DNA from: a virus
DNA length: 45,719 bases
Virus record (IMG/VR): IMGVR_UViG_3300044811_000029
Location: 1 to 45,719 of that record
Strand: one strand, 5' to 3'
Shown here: in pieces, positions 15,601-22,839 of the stretch
How the letters are laid out: every line of letters begins with the position of its first letter
Numbering within the stretch: the stretch's first letter is position 1
Translations under genes and position numbers: made by a program
Notes under the pieces: model-generated
What the model was told of the DNA's origin: nothing
Databases searched by the model: none
Seen by the model: the letters and a program-made list of their open reading frames with translations, nothing else

Positions 15601-15959
15601 CCCTGGAGTTGATCCACCGCACCAACCACCGCGACTACGCCTACACCCGCGGCGTCAACAAGGGCTCGTTCAACAACAGCCTCATGCAGGCGCACCGCAA
15701 CCACATCCACATCGCGATGCAGCGCGGCGGCACCATCCGCGAGCCGGTCATGGGGATCGGCGCATCGGGGCGCACGTACAGCTTCGGCGAGAACTACCAG
15801 CCGGAGAAGGTCACCCCGAACTGGCAGTCCGAGGGCGGCACCGGTGGCCGCGGGGTGCAGCTCACCGTCACCTTCTCCGGGCCGGTGGGTAGCCAGTACG
15901 AGCTGGAGACGTGGCTCACCGGGGCGGTCGACAAGCTGAAGAAGCGGGGCCGGATCTGA
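12630..15959 (+). CDS. Tape measure protein with C-terminal M15-like peptidase-type domain
   Basis: A 1109-residue protein, the longest here; tape measures set tail length at about 1.5 angstroms per residue, which would suggest a tail near 165 nm. I choose GTG 12630 (MALRTVGVRLTADI) with an AGAGGT site over an upstream in-frame start. Residues about 60-260 match the phage minor-tail/TMP core (KQMSAVSAATHANVQTM, then TFKTMLLALQNP-like). Hydrophobic helices lie around 385-400. Near the C terminus, H966, D973 and an NHIH motif (H1025, H1027) resemble a zinc D,D-peptidase site, which would help cross the cell wall at infection. A patch with AT-rich codons at 13437-13512 is unusual. Confidence 0.9.
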   Translation: MALRTVGVRLTADIANYVSNMKKAEQTTKSFGQSLSQRAAAGKLDEVAGAAGKMGLGLAAGFAFAVKSAADFDKQMSAVSAATHANVQTMGQLRAAALQAGKDTQYSATEAAKGVTELGKAGVSSADILGGGLKGALALAAAGQMDVGAAAETAASAMTQFGLSGDKVPHIADLLAAAAGKAQGSVHDLGYALSQSGLVASQTGLSIEDATGTLAAFASAGLIGSDAGTSFKTMLLALQNPTAGTEKLMNKMGISAYDASGQFVGITKFAGILQDQLKDLTPEIRQATLAQIFGSDAVRGATVLYNQGAGGIQKWIDKTNEAGYAASTAAKLTDNLSGDMERLKSSLETLAIEGGSGANSGLRVLTKGLNGLVDGFASMPPVVGGTITVLAGLGAALLLSGAVWVKYRATVAKVNEELIATGPAGAKAAAGLQKIQGAIGPLMLAFAGLEAFKAFFDYFGPVAPDVDKLASSLQNFSTTGKVAGEMAANFGANMKGFRGEAGLASDATGGFTKSVNGLLNAIGAGSVADWMAGLTGTSTFNTATADMKSYDAALTQVMTTTGDAKKASQLWNSTLQQSGLDTDQLAKLLPGAYKKVGELNTAADKATPALHEMGKASAGAATKAGVYKTAADLAAGAARGEAAALATLSKALRSEADPVFGLIDAENSLKTAQDKASEAIRKHGKNSTVAKAATRELAMAAIDLQGKAGALGDKFSGKLTPAMMTTLKAAGLTKTEIDIVSGAFKSAKKSAEQYDGNYKANTSAPGAKQAKTDLDHAYTAANHFAGPYKANVTTTGVPKVRQALGGLLLMQQALKKGVSASAIAATNKNVAQGFSEGGYTGSGPRTQPAGIVHADEYVVNSPSRQRFESAHPGALDHINRTGQMPGYDGGGRVVWPYPTTAAMTRIPSRREAAAAVTPAFGNWPSSPGAQRGDSGVWRSIVAMIRATGPMSGSFGNAYRPGDPLWHGSGRAVDWMGFNQDRLATFLAGKRPLELIHRTNHRDYAYTRGVNKGSFNNSLMQAHRNHIHIAMQRGGTIREPVMGIGASGRTYSFGENYQPEKVTPNWQSEGGTGGRGVQLTVTFSGPVGSQYELETWLTGAVDKLKKRGRI

Positions 15960-15960
15960 C

Positions 15961-17523
15961 ATGGCGGCCCGCTACAAGTTCTACGTCGACTGGACTAACA
16001 ACGGCACGTTCACCGACGCCGGCGACGACGTCACCTCCCGGGTCCTCGACGGGCGCACCCCGCTGCTCATCCGCTACGGCCGCGACCAGTCCCGCGCGCT
16101 GTCGCCGACCAGCCCGGCCGAGGTCAACGCCGAGCTGAACAACATCAGCCGCGACTACAGCCCGGAGAACACCAGCTCGCCGCTCGCGGGCAAGGTGCTG
16201 CCGGGCCGCAGCGTCTACAGCAAAGCCACCCTCACCGGCGTTGACTACCCGCTGTTCGCCGGCCAGCTCGACGACTTCACGGCCAAGCCCGACATCGAGG
16301 ACCGCTCGATCGACATCACCTGCCTCGACGCGCTGGGGCGGCTGCGCGGCGTGCAGGTGTCCACTGAGCTGTACGCCGGGATCCGCACCGGCGAGGCGAT
16401 CGGCCACCTGCTCGACGCCGCGGGCTGGTCGGCGACCGCCCGGGACCTGGACGTCGGCGCGACGGTCATGGCGTACTGGTGGGCCGACGCCGAGGACTGC
16501 TTCGACGCGGTGATGAAGCTGGTCGCCTCCGAGGGGCCGCCGGCCCTGATCACGTCGGACGGGCTGGGCAACGTCGTGTTCCGCGACCGGCACCACCGGC
16601 TGCTGCGGTCGGCGTCGCTGACGGCGCAGTCGACCTGGTACTCGGCGGGCAGCGTCGAGCCGGTGCTGTCGAAGCCGTCGGTCTACAACCACGGCTGGAA
16701 AGAGATCGTCAACGTCCTCGACTTCGACGTGCCGCAGCGCCGCCCGAGCGACCCGCCGAGCGCGGTGTGGAACTCGCAGGACCGGATCACGTTGGCGGCC
16801 GGCGAGACGGCGACGCTCACGGCCAGGTCGTCGGACCCGTTCTACAACGCGATCGTGCCCGTGCAGGACATCGACTACACCCTCGTATCCGGTGCCCCGC
16901 AGATCACGCTGACGAAGCTGTCCGGGCAGTCGACCACGGTCACCATCCTCGCGGTCGGGGTCGCCGCGATCATCGACGGTCTGCAGGTCCGGGCCACCGC
17001 CGTGCCGACGGTCACCACAGTGGTCCTGCACGCCGAGGACTCGGTGTCGATCGGCACCGCTGCGGCCCCGAACTACGGCCGGCGCAGCGCACCCGACAGC
17101 TTGGCCCCGGTGTGGGCGAACCTCTACGACGCGCAGGCGATCCAAGAGGTGATCCTCGCCCGCCGCGCGGACCGGGTGCCCACCATCTCGGTGACGCTGG
17201 TCAACGCGAACAACACCCGCCTGCTGCAGCAGCTGACCCGCGACCTGTCCGACCTCGTGCGGGTGAAGCTCGCCCAGATCGGCCTTGACGCGGACTGCTT
17301 CATCGAGCAGATCCAGCACTCCATCGGCCAGGGCGGTCTGGAGCACCGCACCACGTTCGGCCTGGAGAAGGCGCCCACCCAGCCGACGGCCGTCTTCATC
17401 ATCGGCTCGGCGACCAGCGGCGTGCTCGGCACGAACCGGCTCGGCAAGAACGGCCTGGACGATCCGTCCCTGGTCTTCGTCCTCGGCTCAGATCTCCTGG
17501 GCACCAACCTGTTGGGACACTGA
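15961..17523 (+). CDS. Minor tail protein (distal tail / hub type)
   Basis: A 520-residue protein starting one base after the tape measure stop. It begins ARYKFYVDWTNNGTFTDAGDDVTSRV, a pattern I associate with actinophage minor tail proteins directly downstream of the tape measure, and later has WWADAEDCFDAVMKLVASEGPPALITSDGLGNVVFRDRH-like text typical of hub domains. It is likely part of the tail tip baseplate (Dit/Tal position). The last 50 residues contain two copies of an LGTNxLG pattern, perhaps a short trimer-forming repeat. Confidence 0.8.
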   Translation: MAARYKFYVDWTNNGTFTDAGDDVTSRVLDGRTPLLIRYGRDQSRALSPTSPAEVNAELNNISRDYSPENTSSPLAGKVLPGRSVYSKATLTGVDYPLFAGQLDDFTAKPDIEDRSIDITCLDALGRLRGVQVSTELYAGIRTGEAIGHLLDAAGWSATARDLDVGATVMAYWWADAEDCFDAVMKLVASEGPPALITSDGLGNVVFRDRHHRLLRSASLTAQSTWYSAGSVEPVLSKPSVYNHGWKEIVNVLDFDVPQRRPSDPPSAVWNSQDRITLAAGETATLTARSSDPFYNAIVPVQDIDYTLVSGAPQITLTKLSGQSTTVTILAVGVAAIIDGLQVRATAVPTVTTVVLHAEDSVSIGTAAAPNYGRRSAPDSLAPVWANLYDAQAIQEVILARRADRVPTISVTLVNANNTRLLQQLTRDLSDLVRVKLAQIGLDADCFIEQIQHSIGQGGLEHRTTFGLEKAPTQPTAVFIIGSATSGVLGTNRLGKNGLDDPSLVFVLGSDLLGTNLLGH

Positions 17524-17525
17524 TC

Positions 17526-17954
17526 ATGCGCGCATACGCACGGGTCAACTGGGGCCGCTGGCTGGCGGACTGCCCGCGCCTGGAGTGCAAGAACGCCGAA
17601 CACTTCGGCCCGGACCCGGTCACCGACCACGTGGGCGGCCTGACCGGTGCGGCGTTCCGCTGCAACGTCTGCAAGGTCGAATGCCCGGCGCAGTGGCCGC
17701 CGAACGTCGACGACATCGCCTACGTGCTGTCGCTGCGCCCGGTGCCGCAGACCCGCAACTGGGGCCCGGGCGAGCGTCTGTCGGATCTGATGACGGAGAA
17801 CTTCGCGCACGGCATCGCCCCCGACGCACCGACCGCGATCGACGACCGGCCCGGGCAGTTCGAGTCGCTGCTGGAGATCCGCGGCGAGCACATCGCCGGC
17901 GGCCTCGCGCTGCCGGCCGGTCACCAGCTCGCGATGATCGGGGCTGGTTCCTGA
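17526..17954 (+). CDS. Minor tail-associated protein with zinc-ribbon-like Cys pairs
   Basis: A 142-residue protein starting two bases after the previous stop. CPRLEC, then C-N-V-C with a following Cys, form a likely zinc ribbon around residues 16-56, followed by CPAQWP. The C-terminal half is beta-rich. Proteins like this occur in many actinophage tail-tip clusters. The overlap with the next ATG suggests coupled translation. Probable tail-tip component. Confidence 0.65.
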   Translation: MRAYARVNWGRWLADCPRLECKNAEHFGPDPVTDHVGGLTGAAFRCNVCKVECPAQWPPNVDDIAYVLSLRPVPQTRNWGPGERLSDLMTENFAHGIAPDAPTAIDDRPGQFESLLEIRGEHIAGGLALPAGHQLAMIGAGS

Positions 17955-18499
17955 TGGCCTGGACCGCGCCGGCAACCTTCAGCGACGGGTCGATCCTGAC
18001 TGCCGCGCAGCTGAACGCGATGCGCGACAACTTCAACGAGACCGCCCCGGCGAAGGCCACCGCGGCGGGCGGCTACATCGTCAGCAACGGCGTCAACAGC
18101 GTGGTGCAGCGCGACCCGAACTCCAACACGTTCAACACCGCCACCACGTCCACATCGACCAGCTACGTCGACCTCACCGGCACCGGTCCGGCCGCCGGCC
18201 CGGTCGTCTCCGGCACCCGCGTGATCGTCTGGTTCACCGCGCAGATGAACAACAACACCGTCAACACCGAGACCATCTGCTCGGTCGCGGTGTCCGGCAC
18301 GACCACGATCGCGGCCGACGACAACTACTGCATCGACGTGCAGCAGCCGACCACCGGTACCGCGTTCATCGACATCACCGCCTGCCGGGCGGTACGGCTG
18401 ACCGTCACCGCGGGCAGCAACACGTACACGATGAACTACCGCGTCACCGCCGGTACCGGCTCCTGGAGAAGGCGCTCGCTCGTCGTGCTTCCCGCATGA
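17954..18499 (+). CDS. Tail-tip structural protein
   Basis: A 181-residue protein starting MAWTAPATFSDGSILTAAQLNAMRDNFN, an N-terminal signature very common in phage tail-tip or fibre proteins of actinobacteria, where it acts as a virion attachment segment. The rest is a Thr/Asn/Ser-rich beta domain of receptor-binding type. It overlaps both neighbours by 1-4 bases. It is a candidate receptor-binding or accessory fibre protein. Confidence 0.7.
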   Translation: MAWTAPATFSDGSILTAAQLNAMRDNFNETAPAKATAAGGYIVSNGVNSVVQRDPNSNTFNTATTSTSTSYVDLTGTGPAAGPVVSGTRVIVWFTAQMNNNTVNTETICSVAVSGTTTIAADDNYCIDVQQPTTGTAFIDITACRAVRLTVTAGSNTYTMNYRVTAGTGSWRRRSLVVLPA

Positions 18500-19353
18500 T
18501 CCGGCGCCTGCTCGCCGCGGTGGTCTCGCTGCTGCTCGCCGTCTCCACTCTGGCTGTTCTCAACGCCGCCCGGGCGGCGGCCGTGCCGCCGGTCGTCTCC
18601 TGCGCCACCCCGCCCGCGGTGGTCGCGCACCGGGGCGGCAACGAACTGTTCACCGAGAACACGCTGCTCGCGTTCGACTCGGCGGCCACCCAGGCCGGCG
18701 CGCTGATCTGGGAGAGCGACCTGCGCTTCGACTCCAAGAACATCGGCGTGATCCTGCACGACGACACGGTCGACCGGACCACCCCGGCGACCGGGGCGAT
18801 CGCCGAACTGCAGGCGTCGGGCACGGTGCGCATCCCCACCGACGACGGGCAGCTGGTGCCCACCGAGTGGGAGCTGCTGAACCTGGCGCTGCAGCGCGGT
18901 GCTCGGGTGCTGCTGGAGCTGAAGGTGATGCCGGCGAACAGCGCCCAGTGGTCGAACTTCTTCAACCGCATCGACATCACCGTCGGCCGGGCCGCGATCA
19001 CCGTCGCCAGCTTCGACACCGACGTGCTCGACCAGGTGAAGTCCCGCTCGAGCGGGATTCGGACGGCGCTGATCCAGCAGTCGGGCTACATCTCGGCCGC
19101 CGACGTCCTCGCCCAGGGCCAGTCCTTCGAGAAGTACGGGCCGTCGTACACCAAGGACCGCTACACCGAGTGGCACGCCGCCGGCATCGAGCTGTTCGCG
19201 TGGACGGTCGACGACCCGCTGGACTGGCCGCGCCTGACCAACTATCCGGTCGACGGGATGATCACCGACAAGCCGCTCGCCTACGCGGGCTGGCTGCGCA
19301 CGTTCTGCCCGGTCGTCCCGCCGCCGGGCACGCCAACCGCGGATAGGAGGTAG
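18496..19353 (+). CDS. Secreted glycerophosphodiester phosphodiesterase (GDPD)
   Basis: A 285-residue enzyme that would hydrolyse glycerophosphodiesters, possibly the backbone of glycerol teichoic acid or related surface polymers. Residues 1-29 form a typical signal peptide (MIRRLL, hydrophobic core, A-rich end). The GDPD motifs are complete: H45-R46 in AHRGG, E54 in TENT, E73 and D75 for metal, H88 in ILHDDT, and later LLELK and GMITDKP. It lies between the tail tip and the endolysin and overlaps the tail gene by 4 bases. A signal peptide is unusual for a virion enzyme, so it may be exported by the infected cell to aid lysis or block re-adsorption. Binding to the virion cannot be excluded. 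Confidence 0.9.
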   Translation: MIRRLLAAVVSLLLAVSTLAVLNAARAAAVPPVVSCATPPAVVAHRGGNELFTENTLLAFDSAATQAGALIWESDLRFDSKNIGVILHDDTVDRTTPATGAIAELQASGTVRIPTDDGQLVPTEWELLNLALQRGARVLLELKVMPANSAQWSNFFNRIDITVGRAAITVASFDTDVLDQVKSRSSGIRTALIQQSGYISAADVLAQGQSFEKYGPSYTKDRYTEWHAAGIELFAWTVDDPLDWPRLTNYPVDGMITDKPLAYAGWLRTFCPVVPPPGTPTADRR

Positions 19354-19359
19354 CGGCGG

Positions 19360-20016
19360 ATGACCGCCCCATATCTGGTGCCCTGCCTGGTGCACCTGCG
19401 TGAACAGTTCAACCACGAGTTCCCCGACCGGGCCAAGGGCGCCGACGGGTGGATCGGCGACGCCGCGCACCAGAGCGGCACCAGCGACCACAACCCGAAC
19501 GCGCAGGGCGCGGTCCGGGCGATCGACATCACGACCGACCTGGCCCGGCCCGGGGTGTCGCTCTGGGATGTGTGCGAGATGCTCCGCGGCAACAGCCGGC
19601 TGGAGTACATCATCCACATGCGCAAGATCGCGTCCCGGTCGCAGGGCTGGACGTGGAGCACCTACGCCGGCACTGACCCGCACACCAATCACGCTCATTT
19701 CTCCGCCCGCCATGACGGCAGCGGGTGGAACAACACTTCCCCGTGGGGCCTGGAGGACATCGTGACCAAGAGCGAATTCATGTCGTGGATGACCGAGTGG
19801 GCGAAGAGCTCCAACGGCCAGGTGGCCCTCGGCGTCAACCTCGACGACAAGATCGGCGACACGGCCAACCCGAACCGTACGGTCGGTGACGTGCTGCGGG
19901 ATCTGGCGAAACTGCGCGGTGTGCTCGTCGGCGACAAGGCCGACACCGCGAACGCCAAGCTGCCGCTGACCTCGCCGCTGGCCGAGATCATCGCCGCAGC
20001 GCATCCGACAGCCTGA
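19360..20016 (+). CDS. Endolysin, M15-like peptidase domain
   Basis: A 218-residue enzyme expected to cut peptidoglycan stem peptides at lysis. The N-terminal domain has the M15-like zinc layout: SGTSDH (H44), a following Asp in AIDITTD (D56), and a late HTNHAHFS motif (H111, H113). The C-terminal 80 residues form a separate region, possibly cell-wall binding. Start ATG 19360 follows AGGAGG. It has no signal peptide, so it needs the holin-like proteins just downstream. It is followed directly by three membrane-protein genes, a normal lysis cassette. Confidence 0.85.
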   Translation: MTAPYLVPCLVHLREQFNHEFPDRAKGADGWIGDAAHQSGTSDHNPNAQGAVRAIDITTDLARPGVSLWDVCEMLRGNSRLEYIIHMRKIASRSQGWTWSTYAGTDPHTNHAHFSARHDGSGWNNTSPWGLEDIVTKSEFMSWMTEWAKSSNGQVALGVNLDDKIGDTANPNRTVGDVLRDLAKLRGVLVGDKADTANAKLPLTSPLAEIIAAAHPTA

Positions 20017-20019
20017 TCG

Positions 20020-20418
20020 GTGGTGCCACGAAGGCCACGAGGCGTGTACGTCGCCGGCTACGCCATGATGGCCGCGGCCGGCGCCGTCGCCTTCGCGATC
20101 CCCTTATCCAGCATCCAGGCGAGTACCGGCTGGCTGGTCTACGTATGGGCCGGGTTCCTGCTCCTCGGCGGCCTGCTGTGCGGGTGGGGTGCGGTCACCG
20201 ACCGGTGGATCGGCGAGCTGACCGGCCTGCCCCTGATCAGTTCGGCGTGGGGCGTGTACTTCGTGGTCCTGTCCTTGACCCGCACCGTCAGCGGCTTGGC
20301 GGCGGCACTCGCGTTCGGTGCGGTCGCCCTGCTGCTCGTGGCCCGGTGGCGTGACATCTCAACGGTCAGGCGGGAGGCGGACCGGCAGGCGCATCCAGGG
20401 GCGCGGGAGGTGCTGTGA
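20020..20418 (+). CDS. Four-helix membrane protein in the lysis cassette
   Basis: A 132-residue protein with about four membrane helices (for example AAAGAVAFAIPL, YVWAGFLLLGGLLCGW, SAWGVYFVVLSL, ALAFGAVALLLV) and a basic C terminus. I recall similar proteins, with a 'TDRWIGE-TGLPL' segment as here, next to endolysin genes in actinobacterial phages. A holin or holin-partner role is possible. Start GTG 20020 or 20023; the ribosome binding site is weak, suggesting coupling to the endolysin. Confidence 0.65.
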   Translation: MVPRRPRGVYVAGYAMMAAAGAVAFAIPLSSIQASTGWLVYVWAGFLLLGGLLCGWGAVTDRWIGELTGLPLISSAWGVYFVVLSLTRTVSGLAAALAFGAVALLLVARWRDISTVRREADRQAHPGAREVL

Positions 20419-20735
20419 AGGCCAACGAGCTGGTCATCCCGCTGGCCACTCTGCTACTCGGCAGCGGCGGCCTCGCATTCCTGCAAGCCGCATTCAAGGG
20501 CGCCGGAACCCTGCGCGGCGGCGCACGGGCCCGCGAGCGTGAGGCCGTCAACGATCTGGCCCGGGCCCGCGACGCCGCCGACGATCGCGCCGAGTGGGCT
20601 GAGGCGGACCGCGACTTCTGGCGGGACGTGGCCGGCCGCTGGCGCTACCAGCTGGTCAGCAACCACATCGAGCCGATCCCGCTGAGTCCGGAGCCCCCGT
20701 CGACCCGTCGGGGCCGCAAGCCTGCGAAACCCTGA
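20415..20735 (+). CDS. Single-helix membrane protein with coiled-coil tail
   Basis: A 106-residue protein with one N-terminal membrane helix (about residues 5-27), then a charged, Arg/Glu/Ala-rich helical segment and a Pro-rich basic C terminus. It starts at GTG 20415 in a 4-base overlap. The layout resembles spanin-like or lysis-accessory proteins of actinophages; which side of the membrane the tail faces is not clear. Role by context. Confidence 0.55.
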   Translation: MKANELVIPLATLLLGSGGLAFLQAAFKGAGTLRGGARAREREAVNDLARARDAADDRAEWAEADRDFWRDVAGRWRYQLVSNHIEPIPLSPEPPSTRRGRKPAKP

Positions 20736-20771
20736 ACCGTTCCCTTGCATCCCAAGATCGGAGCATCGCTC

Positions 20772-21122
20772 ATGGTCAAGCTGTCTCGCGATCCCGCGTT
20801 CTACATGACCATCTTCGCCACCCTGGTGCGGCTGCTGGCCGCCTTCGTCTTCGACTTCTCCGCCGACCAGCAGACGTGGCTCAACGCCGGAGCTGCCGCG
20901 ATCGGCGGCCTGATCGTCGCCGTGTGGGTGAAGCGTGACGGGCAGATCGCCGCGCTTACCGGTCTGGTCAGCGCGCTGCTCGCGATCGCGGTCGGGTTCG
21001 GCGCGCACATCTCCGCCGAGGGCCAGGCCGCGATCATGTCGTTCGTCGGCGCGCTCGGCGCCGCATTTGTTCGTTCGCAGGTGGTAGCGCCCGTGAGCGC
21101 AGAAGGAGTCAAGCAGCTGTGA
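20772..21122 (+). CDS. Holin-like membrane protein
   Basis: A 116-residue protein (start ATG 20772, MVKLSRDPAFYM, with a GGAGC site) with three to four membrane helices. The opening 'V-K-L-(S/T)-RDPA', then a helix and F-SADQQTWLNAG, is typical of holins I recall from actinophage lysis cassettes. It would make membrane lesions that release the endolysin. An in-frame start at 20745 would add nine residues but lacks a better site. The next gene starts in a 4-base overlap. Confidence 0.7.
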   Translation: MVKLSRDPAFYMTIFATLVRLLAAFVFDFSADQQTWLNAGAAAIGGLIVAVWVKRDGQIAALTGLVSALLAIAVGFGAHISAEGQAAIMSFVGALGAAFVRSQVVAPVSAEGVKQL

Positions 21123-21373
21123 AACCCACGACTGGCCGGATCCTGCGGTACCGCGGCAAGCAAGGCCTGCACGCGATGCGCGCGGCGATCGTGACCTGCG
21201 ACGTCGAGACGCTCGACCCGCGTGGTGTCGAATCGGGCGACATCCCGGGCCTCGACTCCGACGAGCACGTCCACCTCTGGGTGTTCACCCCGGGAGAGAA
21301 GGGCGGCTTCACCGAGTACAACGTGGCCCAGGGCGACGAGCCCGGCCAGTGGAGCTGGCCACCCCGGAGCTGA
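21119..21373 (+). CDS. Small protein at the end of the lysis operon
   Basis: An 84-residue protein beginning at GTG 21119 (4-base overlap). It has the pattern RGVESGDIPGLDSDEHVHLWVFTPG...FTEYNVAQ, found in small proteins of many actinobacterial phages near the lysis genes. Function unknown. A hairpin with a T-run follows. Confidence 0.6.
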   Translation: MKPTTGRILRYRGKQGLHAMRAAIVTCDVETLDPRGVESGDIPGLDSDEHVHLWVFTPGEKGGFTEYNVAQGDEPGQWSWPPRS

Positions 21374-21398
21374 CCAACGTGAGACCGGGGGCGTTTTT
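21362..21398 (+). terminator. Possible intrinsic terminator after the lysis operon
   Basis: CCCCGG (21362-21367) can pair with CCGGGG (21385-21390), and five T follow at 21394-21398. The stem is short and the loop long (17 bases), so it is only a moderate candidate. It separates the lysis genes from the antirepressor. Confidence 0.4.
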
Positions 21399-21420
21399 GT
21401 CGTACCCGGCCACGAAAATA

Positions 21421-21463
21421 GATCGGTCCCGGCGCGAAACCCATCGCCCGGGACCCGACGATC
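21421..21463 (+). promoter_or_regulatory. Leader hairpin before the antirepressor gene
   Basis: A two-part inverted repeat: GATCG/CGATC outside and GTCCCGG/CCGGGAC inside, separated by a small bulge, ending 14 bases before the GTG start. It could be an mRNA structure affecting translation or an operator. Seen directly; the role is inferred. Confidence 0.4.
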
Positions 21464-21477
21464 AACAGGGAGTTTCT

Positions 21478-22116
21478 GTGACCGCACATGAAGTATTCCA
21501 GTTCGACGGCGACACCGTACGCACGGTCCTGATCGACGGCGAGCCGTGGTTCGTGGCGACCGACGTTGCTGAGGCTCTCGGTTTTCGGGACGCCCACAAC
21601 GCCATCCGAGGCCTGGATGAGGACGAACAGGGTACTCATAATGTGAGTACCCCTGGCGGCGATCAGGCCGTCGCGATCGTCAACGAGCCGGGCATTTACT
21701 CGCTCATCTTCCGCAGCCGCAAGCCAGAGGCGAAGGCGTTCAAGCGTTGGATCGCGCACGAGGTGCTGCCGACGCTCCGCCGGCAGGGCTTCTACGGCAT
21801 GCACCCGGAGCTGACCGTCTACTCCTTCGACGAGGCGGCCACGCTCATCGAGCAGCGCACCGGCCTGTCGCTCACCGTCAGCCTTATGGTCAAGCTGATG
21901 AAGGCCGCCGGCGTGCTCAAGCAGAACGGTGCGCCGGCGACGAAGTACAAGCACCTGTTCTGGCACACCGGCCTGACCTACATGGTGTGGCCGCACGAGC
22001 TGCCCAAGCTGACAAACAAGGTGTGGGAGACCCACCACCAGCTGCGCGAGTTCCGCTCCATGCAGACCCGCCTGGAGGCCGAGGGCTTCGGCCAGCTACA
22101 GCTGCCGGCCGAGTAG
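21478..22116 (+). CDS. ant: Phage antirepressor (Bro-N domain)
   Basis: A 212-residue DNA-binding protein. Residues 1-105 form a Bro-N domain (EPWFVATDVAEALGFRDAHNAIRGLDEDEQ, then NEPGIYSLIFRSRKPEAKAFKRWIAHEVLPTLR), the classic start of phage antirepressors. The C-terminal half is a different helical domain with a VSLMVKLMKAAGVLKQNG segment. Such proteins disturb repressor function during induction. It lies at the end of the late region, facing the lysogeny genes. I choose GTG 21478 over upstream in-frame starts because an AGGGAG site precedes it. Confidence 0.9.
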   Translation: MTAHEVFQFDGDTVRTVLIDGEPWFVATDVAEALGFRDAHNAIRGLDEDEQGTHNVSTPGGDQAVAIVNEPGIYSLIFRSRKPEAKAFKRWIAHEVLPTLRRQGFYGMHPELTVYSFDEAATLIEQRTGLSLTVSLMVKLMKAAGVLKQNGAPATKYKHLFWHTGLTYMVWPHELPKLTNKVWETHHQLREFRSMQTRLEAEGFGQLQLPAE

Positions 22117-22140
22117 CCGCTCTCTCAACCCGCCACGACC

Positions 22141-22169
22141 GCGCCCCGCCTCTGTCAGAGGCGGGGCGC
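22141..22169. terminator. Bidirectional terminator between convergent genes
   Basis: A near-perfect inverted repeat: GCGCCCCGCCTCTG and CAGAGGCGGGGCGC around one T (in practice a 13-bp stem with a 3-base loop). It lies between the antirepressor (plus) and the DUF2637-like gene (minus), so it can end both transcripts. TTCGTCGT follows on the plus strand; there is no true T-run. Confidence 0.8.
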
Positions 22170-22184
22170 TTCGTCGTGCCCGGG

Positions 22185-22697
22185 TCAGGCCGTCGCCGGG
22201 ACCGCCCTGGGTCGACGCGCCGCGGCCTTGGTCGCCGGTGCCGGCTTCGTCGCCGCGTTTGCCTTGCGGGTCGCCGCGGCCTTCTTCGCTGACGCCGACC
22301 GGCGCTGCGCCTGCGTGGGGATGACGACGGGGGCCGGCCGCAGCTTCGCCGCGTACCACTCGGCCACGATGAACGCCGCCACGATCAGCGCCCCGTAGAG
22401 CCGCTCGCCAGGCGTGTGCCCGGCGTAGACGTTCGCGACCAGCGACACCGCGCCGGCGGCAATCTGTAGGCGGAAGCCGGTGCGCTGGGTGTCGGCGGAG
22501 AATCGGGCCGAGCGGCCGATCATGCCGAGCAGGGCGAATCCGTCGATGGCGAACGGGACGGTCCACGCCTGCCAGCCGGTGAGGCCGAGCATGTGCGAGG
22601 CGGTGACGATGTGGCCGAAGCTGATGGCCAGCGCGCCGAGCATGTAGACCCGGACGATGGAGGCGACGGTGAGGTAGGTCCAGTTCGTGGTCTTCAC
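22185..22697 (-). CDS. Membrane protein, DUF2637-like
   Basis: A 170-residue protein with about four membrane helices in its first 115 residues and a basic Lys/Ala/Arg-rich tail. The segment ALAISFGHIV...W-A-VPFAIDGFALLGMIGR matches my memory of DUF2637 proteins, which occur on actinomycete conjugative plasmids and some phages. Start is GTG at 22697 with AAGGAC upstream. It stands alone between a terminator and a divergent promoter region, so it may be expressed in the lysogen. The role is unknown; a Spd-like or surface function is speculation. Confidence 0.7.
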   Translation of the reverse strand: MKTTNWTYLTVASIVRVYMLGALAISFGHIVTASHMLGLTGWQAWTVPFAIDGFALLGMIGRSARFSADTQRTGFRLQIAAGAVSLVANVYAGHTPGERLYGALIVAAFIVAEWYAAKLRPAPVVIPTQAQRRSASAKKAAATRKANAATKPAPATKAAARRPRAVPATA

Positions 22698-22791
22698 GGC
22701 GGCGGGTCCTTGTCGTCTGGCGGTGGGCGCCGGGCGCTGCCCTGTGGGCTGCTGCTCCGTCTGCTCCGGTCCGCTTGGCTTGTGGTCTCAG

Positions 22792-22832
22792 TCTACAGAG
22801 CGGTAGAGAAACCGTCAAGCGCGCTGTAGAGT
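22792..22832 (+). promoter_or_regulatory. Leaderless promoter and operator-like repeats ahead of 22840
   Basis: TCTACAG (22792-22798) and CTGTAGA (22824-22830) form an inverted repeat; GTAGAG also occurs twice, 23 bp apart (22803, 22826). The second overlaps a -10-like TAGAGT (22827-22832) lying exactly 7 bases before the ATG at 22840, with no ribosome binding site. This fits a leaderless promoter with an overlapping operator. No good -35 box is visible. Confidence 0.5.
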
Positions 22833-22839
22833 TGACCGC

